Positions 42,364 to 50,116 of a stretch of DNA of 64,000 nt are shown piece by piece; position 1 is the first letter of the stretch, and each line of letters begins with the position of its first letter. The notes beneath the pieces are model-generated. The model made no database searches. It had not been told where the DNA came from and saw only the letters and a list, made by a program, of their open reading frames with translations. The position numbers and the translations under genes are program-made. Origin of the DNA: JAJTHJ01 sp046316025. GTDB taxonomy: Bacteria > Pseudomonadota > Gammaproteobacteria > Burkholderiales > Burkholderiaceae_F. Location: positions 1 to 64,000 of the forward strand of contig JBKCXU010000146.1 of the NCBI GenBank assembly GCA_046316025.1. The letters are read 5' to 3'.

Positions 42364-43032
42364 TCAGGCCACCACCAGCGCGATGCAGAAGCCGTCGTAG
42401 CCTTTCAGCCCCACCGTCTGCAAGCCGGTAGCCTGCACGCGCGGCTCGGCGGCGACGAGTTCAAGGTAGCGCCGCACGCCTCGCACATTGGCGTCCGCGC
42501 TCGCGGCGTCGGCCACCGCGCCCTTGCGCACCACGTTGTCGGCGACGATCAGCGTGCCGACGCGCGCCAGCTTCAGCGCCGCATGCCAGTAGTCGGGGTA
42601 GCCGGTCTTGTCGGCATCGATGAAGATCAGGTCGAACGGCGCGGCGCCTTCGCGCTCAAGTGCGGCCAGCGAGTCGAGCGCGGGGCCGACGCGCACTTGC
42701 GCCACCGCCGCCAAGCCTGCGCGGGCAAGGTTGGCGCGCGCCACCAACGCATGCTTCGGCTCCAGTTCCAGCGTGACGAGTCGTCCATCCGGCGGCAGCG
42801 CGCGCGCCAGCCAAATCGCGCTGTAGCCGCCCAACGTACCGACTTCCAGAATCCGCCGCGCCTGCCCGAAGCGCGCCAGCAGGTTGAGCAAACGCCCTTG
42901 CAGCGGCGACACCGCGATTTGCGGCAAGCCCGCCGCGTCGCTGGCGGCGAGCGCCGCGTCCAACGCGTCGTCGGCCGGCAGCAGCAGATCGGCAAAGCAA
43001 TCGTCCACCGCCGTCCATTGCGCTTGGGTCAT
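42364..43032 (-). CDS. SAM-dependent O-methyltransferase (catechol/caffeoyl-CoA type)
   Basis: A 222-residue methyltransferase with RRILEVGTLGGYSAIWLARAL (SAM motif I), VTLELEPKHALVARANL, and FDLIFIDADKTGYPDYWHAALKL with the metal-binding Asp residues, followed by TLIVADNVVRKG. It belongs to the cation-dependent family 3 O-methyltransferases. Substrate unknown. Confidence 0.9.
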   Translation of the reverse strand: MTQAQWTAVDDCFADLLLPADDALDAALAASDAAGLPQIAVSPLQGRLLNLLARFGQARRILEVGTLGGYSAIWLARALPPDGRLVTLELEPKHALVARANLARAGLAAVAQVRVGPALDSLAALEREGAAPFDLIFIDADKTGYPDYWHAALKLARVGTLIVADNVVRKGAVADAASADANVRGVRRYLELVAAEPRVQATGLQTVGLKGYDGFCIALVVA

Positions 43033-43043
43033 CGCGCGCTCCT

Positions 43044-43793
43044 TCAGTTCACATAGCCGGTCAGCAGCGCGCGCTGCCACTCCGGCCGTTGTCGCGCGGC
43101 GGCCAGCGCGGCCATCGGCGCCGGATCGTAGGGGACGGCGATCAGCAGCGCCTGCCAGGCCGTGGCGACGCGCTCGACGATCGCGTAGCGCGCATCGGGC
43201 GCGCCCGTTTGCACCGCATGCGGATACGGATGGTCGTCCAGGTAACCCGGCAGCCCCACGCTGCCGGGGTTGACGATCAGGGTGCCGGCCGCCGTGCGCA
43301 ACACCCGCGGCAGATGCGTGTGGCCGCACAGCACGAGCCGGGCCTCGGTCGCGCCCAAGCGCTGCTCGACCTCGGACGCGCTCGCCAGCCGCAGGCCCGC
43401 AGGTTCGAGCGTCTCCAGAAAGTATTCGCTGTCGCGCGCCGGCGTGCCGTGGCAGAGCAGTACGTCGCCTTCCGCGTAGGGCAGGCAGGGGCGCAGCGTG
43501 GCGAGCCATTGCAGTTCGCGCTCGCCGAGTTGGGACCGCGCGTACTCGTCCGACGCGCCGCGCGGCCCGTCGCGCAGCACATACCGCTCGTGATTACCGG
43601 CCAGATGCGTCCAGTCCTGCGCCATCAGGTACTGCGCGGTCTCGCGCGGTAGCAGCGGCCCGGACAGGCTGTCGCCCAGGTTGACCACCGCGTCCACCCC
43701 GCGCCGGGTGAAGTCCGCCACCACCGCCTCCAGCGCGGGCAGGTTGCCGTGGATGTCGGAGACGACGGCCAGACGCAGCGTCGCGCGGTTCAT
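43044..43793 (-). CDS. Calcineurin-like metallophosphoesterase (YfcE-type)
   Basis: A 249-residue phosphoesterase with the dimetal motifs VVSDIHGNLPALEAV, VNLGDSLSGPLLP, LAGNHERYVL, LLCHGTP and LCGHTHLPRVL. NPGSVGLP is typical of the YfcE/MJ0936 branch. Probable cytoplasmic phosphodiesterase or phosphatase. Its ATG overlaps the stop of the small secreted protein gene. Confidence 0.92.
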   Translation of the reverse strand: MNRATLRLAVVSDIHGNLPALEAVVADFTRRGVDAVVNLGDSLSGPLLPRETAQYLMAQDWTHLAGNHERYVLRDGPRGASDEYARSQLGERELQWLATLRPCLPYAEGDVLLCHGTPARDSEYFLETLEPAGLRLASASEVEQRLGATEARLVLCGHTHLPRVLRTAAGTLIVNPGSVGLPGYLDDHPYPHAVQTGAPDARYAIVERVATAWQALLIAVPYDPAPMAALAAARQRPEWQRALLTGYVN

Positions 43794-44035
43794 GGCTTGG
43801 CCCGTGTCGACAGCAGGATTCCGTCGTCGCGCAGGCACTTGAGCCCGAGCGCCCAAGAAGGGTGAGGCACCGCGCCGCTGCAAAACCGCACGACGACGAT
43901 GTCCTGTGCAAGCTCGGCGCCCAGGCGATCCACCACCTTCACCGGCACCTGCAACTGCTCCTCGACGAGTGCCGCCCGCGCGGGGGCCGCGCCGAGCAGC
44001 GCGAGCAGGACCAGCGGGAGAAGTCGTGGGATCAT
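43790..44035 (-). CDS. Small secreted protein of unknown function
   Basis: An 81-residue protein with a clear signal peptide (MIPRLLPLVLLALLGAAPARA) and about 60 mature residues (ALVEEQLQVPVKVVDRLGAE to LSTRAKP) containing two Cys (RFCSGAV, LKCLRDD) that may form a disulphide. I recognise no family. It overlaps the phosphoesterase start by 4 bp and is probably co-expressed. Confidence 0.6.
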   Translation of the reverse strand: MIPRLLPLVLLALLGAAPARAALVEEQLQVPVKVVDRLGAELAQDIVVVRFCSGAVPHPSWALGLKCLRDDGILLSTRAKP

Positions 44036-44136
44036 CGGCACGCAGGAGCGGATGCGGGATCGCGATGTTGGCACGGGCCGCGCTGCATCCGCTACCGTCC
44101 ACACTGGACTTCGCCCACTGCTTCGAGGATTTGCGC

Positions 44137-45225
44137 GTGACCCACGCGACCGGCAACCCATGGTGGACCTGGCTCGTGCCGGCGCTGGCGGCGCTCGCAC
44201 TGGCGCTCGCCTGGGGCAGCGCACCCGCCGGGCTGTGGTTGGCGGCCATCGGCGCGGCGCTGGTGGGCGCAGTGTTCGCCGCCGTGCACCACGCCGAGGT
44301 CGTCGCGCTGCGCATGGGCGAACCCTTCGGCACGCTGGTGCTGGCGCTGGCCATCACCGTGATCGAGGTGGCGCTGATCGGCTCGCTGATGCTGGCCGGC
44401 GGGCCGGACGCACCGACCCTGGCGCGCGACACCGTCTACGCCACGGTGATGATCGTCGCCACCGGCGTGGTCGGCCTGTGCCTCGTGGTCGGCAGCCTGC
44501 GCCACGGCCTGTCCACCTTCCGCGTCGAAGGCGCCAGCCAGGCGCTCTCCGTGCTGATCCCGCTCGCCGCGCTGGCGCTGGTGCTGCCCAACTACACGAC
44601 CTCGACCGCCGGCCCAACCTACTCCGAGCCGCAGATCGGCTTCATCGGCGCGCTGACGCTGGTGCTGTACGCCGTGTTTGTGTTCGTGCAAACGGTGCGG
44701 CATCGCGACTACTTTCTGCCGGTCGATGCCGAGCGCGGCAACGCCGACACCCACGCGGCGCCACCGACGGTGCCGGTGGCGCTGGCGAGCCTCGCGCTGC
44801 TCATCGTCTGCCTCGTGGCGGTGGTCGGGCTGGCCAAGACGCTGGCGCCGTGGATCGGCGAGGCGGTCGCCGCCGCCGGGGCGCCGCCGGCGGTGGTCGG
44901 CATCGCCATCGCGCTGCTGGTGCTGTTGCCGGAGACCGTCTCCGCCGTGCGCGCGGCGGCGGCCGGGCGGGTGCAGACGAGCCTCAATCTGGCGCTCGGC
45001 TCGGCGCTCGCCACCATCGGCCTGACGGTGCCGGCAGTCGGGTTGCTGGCCGTGGTGCTGGATCTCCCGCTGTCGCTCGGCCTGCCGCCCAAGGAGATGA
45101 TGCTGCTCGCCGTCACGCTGCTCGTGTCCACCGTCACCCTCGCCGGCGGCCGCGCCACCGTACTGCACGGCGCGGTGCATCTGGTGTTGTTCTGGGCGTT
45201 TTTGTTTTTGGCGGTGGTGCCGTAG
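44137..45225 (+). CDS. chaA: ChaA-type cation/proton antiporter
   Basis: A 362-residue CaCA-superfamily antiporter. The first alpha repeat contains GEPFGTLVLALAITVIEVAL (the acidic ion-binding helix) and the second PPAVVGIAIALLVLLPETVSAVRAA. About ten helices with a charged loop in the middle (VRHRDYFLPVDAERGN). Start taken at the GTG at 44137, preceded by GAGGAT. Exchanges Ca2+ or Na+/K+ for protons. Confidence 0.9.
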   Translation: MTHATGNPWWTWLVPALAALALALAWGSAPAGLWLAAIGAALVGAVFAAVHHAEVVALRMGEPFGTLVLALAITVIEVALIGSLMLAGGPDAPTLARDTVYATVMIVATGVVGLCLVVGSLRHGLSTFRVEGASQALSVLIPLAALALVLPNYTTSTAGPTYSEPQIGFIGALTLVLYAVFVFVQTVRHRDYFLPVDAERGNADTHAAPPTVPVALASLALLIVCLVAVVGLAKTLAPWIGEAVAAAGAPPAVVGIAIALLVLLPETVSAVRAAAAGRVQTSLNLALGSALATIGLTVPAVGLLAVVLDLPLSLGLPPKEMMLLAVTLLVSTVTLAGGRATVLHGAVHLVLFWAFLFLAVVP

Positions 45226-45276
45226 CGGCACGCGCGGCGGCTTGCGCCGATATATCCGAAGCAGTATATTGAGCGC

Positions 45277-45605
45277 ATGAAATCGGTCCGCTTCCTGGGC
45301 GACTCGCTGAGGCGATTGCGCGAGTTTCCGGACGCGGCACGGCAGACGCCGGATATCAGATCGACAAGGTGCAACGCGGCCTGATGCCCGACGACTTCAA
45401 GCCGATGCCTTCGATCGGCAGAGGCGTGGAGGAAATCAGGGTCTGGGACGAAGCCGGCACGTTCAGGGTGATCTACACCGCGCGCATCGCCGACGTCGTA
45501 CTGGTGCTGCATGCGTTTCAGAAAAAGACCGAAGCGACTTCGCTCAAGGATGTCGCACTGGCGCGCCAGCGCCTCGCGCAGGAACTGAAGGAACAAGCAC
45601 TATGA
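45277..45605 (+). pseudogene. Frameshifted Gp49-like (HigB/RelE superfamily) toxin
   Basis: The 5' end reads MKSVRFLGDSLRRLREFPDAARQ from the ATG at 45277; the continuation AGYQIDKVQRGLMPDDFKPM to LAQELKEQAL is in another frame from about 45346, consistent with loss of one base. The complete product would be a 109-residue phage-derived Gp49-like toxin. A GTG at 45369 could start the C-terminal part alone. An AT-rich imperfect dyad (GATATATCC / GTATATT) precedes the gene and may be its operator. Confidence 0.8.
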
Positions 45606-45901
45606 CTCGACCCAAGGCCAAACCACGCGCCGCCACCTTTGCCAGCGTGTGGGACGCCATCGCCGACACGCCGGCGCAGGCGGCCAACCTGCGCGCCCGC
45701 GCGGAGTTGATGCAGCAGATCGCCGCCGCGGTCGCCGCGCACGGCTGGACGCAGGCCGAAGCCGCGCGCCGCTGCGGCGTCACCCAGCCGCGCATCAACG
45801 ACCTGTTGCGCGGGCGCGTGTCGCGCTTCTCGCTCGACGCGCTGGTGAACATCGCCACCGCGCTCGGGCGGCAGGTGCGGGTGGAGTTGGAAGCGGCGTA
45901 G
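45602..45901 (+). CDS. XRE-family antitoxin
   Basis: A 99-residue protein with a DUF-like N-terminal helix (FASVWDAIADTPAQAANL) and HTH HGWTQAEAARRCGVTQPRINDLLRGR at about 45-75, then LVNIATALGRQVRVELEAA. It is the standard partner of Gp49-like toxins, overlapping the toxin stop by 4 bp. It is intact although the toxin is not. Confidence 0.9.
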   Translation: MTRPKAKPRAATFASVWDAIADTPAQAANLRARAELMQQIAAAVAAHGWTQAEAARRCGVTQPRINDLLRGRVSRFSLDALVNIATALGRQVRVELEAA

Positions 45902-45917
45902 CCCGCGCCGCGCGGAC

Positions 45918-46057
45918 TTATTCCTCTTCCAGACCAAGCGGGCAATTTCGTCGTTCCCGCGGAAGCGGGAACCCAGCCGGTCTCGCTGCGAAGTTGGATT
46001 CCCGCTTGCGCGGGAATGACGTGCCCTTGTTGTCGGATTGAAGTGGAAATGGAATTA
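45918..46057. repeat. MITE-like repeat, copy B
   Basis: A 140-bp copy nearly identical to copy A over the whole length, with imperfect terminal inverted repeats (TTATTCCTCTTCCA at the left, TAATTCCATTTCCA reading in from the right). Its right end supplies the TAA stop codon of the restriction-modification gene read on the minus strand. Confidence 0.9.
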
Positions 46058-48915
46058 CCGGGACGGTTGCGCCGCCGCCTTGCGCCTGCCGGCCGGCTTG
46101 GCCGCCGGCAGCAGCGAAGTCAGTTGCTGGTAGCGCTCGAAGAGAAAGGCCACGCGCTCGGCGTCGCTCTTGAAGTGCTTGCGGCCGTAGGCGGCATCGA
46201 CCGCCGCGTCGAGCGCGCGATGCGCTTGCAGCAGCGCGGCGGGCATCGTCAACGGGTCGTACAGGTCGGCGAGCGAGGCGCCCGGATGCGCGGCCCGCGC
46301 ATCCAGCACCGCTTGCGCGCAGGCTTCGATCTTGCCGCGCTGCACGTCGGTCGGTGCGTCGGGCCAGGGGAAGTTGTTGTAGACGAGCGTCGAGGAAAAC
46401 TGCAAGTCGCTCTTCATGCGCCCGCCCACCGCGCGCAGCCAGGCGATCTGAATTGCCGACGCCATGAGGCCGAACTCGTAATGCCCACTGCCTGCCATAA
46501 CCAACAGACTGCCACTTGCAATCGTCTCCGGGTCGAGCAACGCGACCGGTAGATAGGTACGGTTCTCGGAAGACACTTTCGGAATGGCGAGGTAAGGGCG
46601 CTGCGGCTGCCGCAGTTCGCCAAATAGGGCGGGCGTAGCGGCAAGCGCCACCGTCGTCGCCCTCCCGCTCGCGCTACGAAAGTCGCGCACCAGCGCAACG
46701 CGACGCCGAACTTCGACGCACTCTCGCAGCAGGCGCGGCGGTGCGTCCGCCAGCCACAGGCACCAGCGCTCGCCGCCGTTAAGGACTTCCTCGCCACCGA
46801 CGAAGCGCCGCACGTAACGTGCGGTGTCGGGGCACTCGGCAAGCAGCACGCGGCGCTCGTCCGCCGAGAGGATCAGATGGCCGTCGTCGATCGCCATGGA
46901 GCCATACGACACCGTCGGCACCTGAGCTATCGGCGCAGAGCGCTTGGTGAGTACCACGTCGGCCGCATCGACCAGATACGGGTTGATGTTGCGCGCCGGC
47001 ACCGCGTGCGGCTCGCCACGGATGTCGTCGTACTCGTAGATAGTGCGGCTTTCGGGATCGACGTAACCGATACCGACGATCACGCAATGCACGGCCGCCA
47101 CGCCGCGCGCTTCGTTGCTCCACTGGAAGGTACGGTGGGCGAAGGCGATCTTGATGCCTTGGCCGAGCAGCCAGTTCCACAAGATGCCGGGTTGCTCGCC
47201 TTGCGTGATGCTGTTGGTCGAAACGAGAGCAGCCCGGATCGGAGCGCACACGCCCCCACCCCGGCCCTCCCCCGCAGGCGGGGGAGGGAGCAAGGCGCCA
47301 TCCCCTCGCATGTACCGCGCCGACTTGACGTACCAGGCCGCCACGTAGTCGAGCGTGCCGCTGTTGGGGATGCCGACGACGACCGCGCGCATCTCGGCGC
47401 GCTGCGCCTCGGAGAGCATCTTGGAGCCGACAAACGGCGGATTCCCCAGCACATAGCTGCACTGCTCGGCCGGCAGCACGTCGTTCCAGTCGAGTGTGAG
47501 CGCGTTGCCGTGGACGATGTGCGGCGCGCTCGTCAGCGGGATGCGCGCGAAGTACAGGCCGAACTCTTCGCCGATGCGCACGTTCATCTGGTGGTCGATC
47601 AACCACAGCGCCACCTGCGCGATCTGGGCGGGAAGCTCCTCGATCTCGATGCCGTGGAACTGATCGACGTCGATGGCGATCTGCTGGTGCAGATTGGCGT
47701 CGAAGAGCTGCTGCGTGCGCGTGTCGGCCAGCGCGCGCGAGGCGCGCAGCACTTCCAGTTCCAGCGTGCGCAGTTCGCGGTAGGCGATCACCAGAAAGTT
47801 GCCGCAACCGCAGGCCGGGTCCAGAAAACGCAGCCCGCGCAGCTTTTTGTGGAACTCCAGTAGCCGGTTGCGGTTGCCCCTGACGCGGCCGAATTCTTCC
47901 CACAGCGCATCGAGGATGAGCGGCTTGATCAGCTTGAGGATGTTCTCTTCGCTGGTGTAGTGCGCGCCCAGGTTGCGGCGGGCGCGCTCGTCCATGATGC
48001 TCTGGAACAGCGCCCCGAAGATGGCCGGCGAGATGCGCTCCAGTCGATGCGGCAGCAGTCGAGCAGGGTCTCGCGCATCGCGCGGGTAAAGCTCGCGAGC
48101 GGCAGCGGCTCTTCGAAGAGCTTGCCGTTGACGTGGGCAAAGGCCGCCAGTTGCTCGTCCAGCGCGCGGCTGCGCCGGTCGGGCGCGGTGTTGAGCACCT
48201 GGAAGAGCGCGGCCAGTTGCGGGCCGAGATCGCTGCCGTCCTCGTGCGTGCGCTCGTGCAGCCAGTCGCGGAAGGACTGCGCCGGCTGGAAGATGCCGGT
48301 GTCGTCAGCAAAGAGGCAAAAGAGCAGCCGCACCAGCAGCACTTGCAGCGGATGGCCCCCGCGGCCGTGGTCGGTCGCGTCCGCGCCGTAGCCGCTCGCC
48401 TTGAGCAGATCGTGCAGCTTGCCCATCTGCTCGGCGGCCTGGCGGTTGACGGGGCTTTGCGGCTCGATCGCCTGCACTTCGTAGCCCGCCAGAAAGCCGA
48501 AGTGCTTGACCTGGTCGCGCAGCCTGGCGAGCGTGAACTCCACCGTCGTGCGGCGCGCGAGGTCGTGCAGGCGAAAGCGCTCGAAGTCGCACACCACCAC
48601 CATGCGCGGCAGGTCGCGCTCGGCGATGCCGTCCAGGTACTCCTGCGCCTGCGCGAAGGCGGCGTCGAGGTCCTTGCCGCGCGACTTCTGCTCGACCAGC
48701 AGCTTGCCGCGCCAGAAGAGGTCGGCGCGCCCACGCCCGCCGCCGAACTTGTGCACGGCGAGTTCGAAGGTGGCCACGCGCTTGTCGGTAATGCCGAAGA
48801 TTTCGAAGAAGTCGATCCAGAACGGCTTGGCCTCGGAAGCTTCGTCGTGCGCGTCGGCCCAGCGGCGCGAAAAGCGCTGCGCGCGGTCGCGGATTTCGTT
48901 CCAGGACAGGGGCAT
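46055..48915 (-). pseudogene. MmeI-like (type IIL) restriction-modification enzyme, frameshifted
   Basis: The N-terminal frame (48915 to about 48043) has a nuclease motif D-x9-E-x-K (ADLFWRGKLLVEQKS) and a helical spacer; the C-terminal frame (from about 48045) has SAM motif FLDPACGCGNFL, methylase motif GNPPFVG and a target-recognition/C-terminal region. Loss of one base near 48043 (IDWS then RISPAIFGALFQSIM in the next frame) separates the halves. Reassembled length is about 954 residues, normal for MmeI-type fused enzymes. A further 39-bp repeat is inserted in the methylase part. The C-terminal half alone could start at 47995. Confidence 0.85.
47252..47290. repeat. Palindromic repeat inside the methylase region
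   Basis: CCCCCACCCC followed by CCTCCCCCGC-AG-GCGGGGGAGG, a shorter relative of the hupJ element. It is translated as PPPPAGEGRGGG after motif IV of the methylase and does not itself break the frame. Confidence 0.8.
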
Positions 48916-48972
48916 GGCGGGTGGACGCGGGGAGCAGGCGAGGCATTGTGCCGCAGGGTGCGGCGCGCGCCC

Positions 48973-49078
48973 GTCGCCCCGGCGCAGGCCGGGGCCTAAT
49001 CTTGAATCGCTAATCGGGCCCCGGCCTGCGCGGGGGCGACATCAGCATGGTTGTCGTATTGAAATGGAGATCGAATCA
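48973..49078. repeat. Palindromic element, copy C, sharing its tail with copies A and B
   Basis: 24-bp inverted arms (GTCGCCCCGGCGCAGGCC plus GGGGCC; one mismatch) flank 20 bp. The following tail (TTGTCG-ATTGAA-TGGA-AT-GAAT-AC pattern, about 49050-49079) matches the right ends of copies A and B. The last bases form the stop codon of the RiPP methyltransferase gene on the minus strand, so the hairpin lies immediately behind the cluster and could end its transcript. Confidence 0.75.
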
Positions 49079-50116
49079 CAAGGTCACGACATGTACAAAG
49101 CGGGTGCTGTGCGTGTCTTCCATCGCAAGCACCAGGCGGCCACCGGCCGCCTGGTACAACGCCGCCCAGTCGCGCCGGCGCGCGGGCGGCACGCCTTGCC
49201 CCGACAAGAGCTGGGCGTGATCGTGCACCAGCGTCAGCCGTCCAGCGGCGGGCAGCGGGCTGCCAAGCCGGCCGCAGTAGTCGGCAAGCACCAGCAGCCG
49301 GCCGGGCAGCACCCGACGCAGCCGGCGCAGCCAGTCGACCACGGCCGTCGTGCCGGCACCGAACATTTCGTTGACGAACTGGCTCGCCACCACCGCCTGC
49401 ACATCGGCCGCCACCGCGGGCGGCAGCACAGTGTCGATGGCGCGAGCGTCGCCGCGCAGCAGCCTCACTCGGCGCGCCACACCGGCCTGCCGCAGCGCGG
49501 CGCGCGCAGCCACCTGCATGCCGGCGTTTGCCTCGACGCCCCAACCCCGAAAGGCGGGATCGGTGCGCGCCAGCTCGATCAGCAGCGTGGCCGGGCCGCA
49601 CCCCAGGTCGAGCACCCGCTGCAGGCCGAGTTGCCGCAACAGGCCCGGCAGCACGCCCAGCGTCGTGGCCGCGCGCGCGCCGTCGTGGTTGGCAAAGACC
49701 AGCGCATGCTGCCGGCGGTCGACCAGCGTCGGGCCGCGTGCGGGATGCCGCAGCAGCGTCTGCACCTGAGCCGCGGTCGTGCCAAAGGCCAGGCCATACA
49801 GGCCGACAAGAAAGCGCGCCTCGCGGTTCCAAGCCCGCGTGCGGCGATAGCGGCGACCCTGGCGGCGCACCAGATCCGTGGCCCGTGCGGCATGGTCGAG
49901 CAGACCCCGCAGCAGGGCCGCGTCGAGACCGAACTGCCGTCCCAGGTCTTCGGGCCGGCGCGCGATGCTCAACGCGTCCATCACGCCCAGTGCGTGCAGC
50001 GCGGCGACGGCATGCCCAAGCTGCAGCGCCTGCATGAGTTCGAGCGCGCCGAAGCGCTCGCCACTCACCGGCGGACCCTTGTGCTGCGCGTGGCGGCGTT
50101 CGCCCGGCGGGTTCAT
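49076..50116 (-). CDS. RiPP-cluster SAM-dependent methyltransferase
   Basis: A 346-residue methyltransferase. The N-terminal half is helical (LQLGHAVAALHALGVMDALSIA) and resembles the dimerisation/winged-helix part of O-methyltransferases; the C-terminal Rossmann part has QRVLDLGCGPATLLIEL (motif I), VRLLRGDA and VVASQFVNEMFG. It is last in the cluster, overlapping the radical SAM gene by 4 bp. By analogy with the aminopyruvatide pathway it could methylate the C-terminal alpha-keto residue. Activity is inferred from context. Confidence 0.82.
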   Translation of the reverse strand: MNPPGERRHAQHKGPPVSGERFGALELMQALQLGHAVAALHALGVMDALSIARRPEDLGRQFGLDAALLRGLLDHAARATDLVRRQGRRYRRTRAWNREARFLVGLYGLAFGTTAAQVQTLLRHPARGPTLVDRRQHALVFANHDGARAATTLGVLPGLLRQLGLQRVLDLGCGPATLLIELARTDPAFRGWGVEANAGMQVAARAALRQAGVARRVRLLRGDARAIDTVLPPAVAADVQAVVASQFVNEMFGAGTTAVVDWLRRLRRVLPGRLLVLADYCGRLGSPLPAAGRLTLVHDHAQLLSGQGVPPARRRDWAALYQAAGGRLVLAMEDTHSTRFVHVVTL

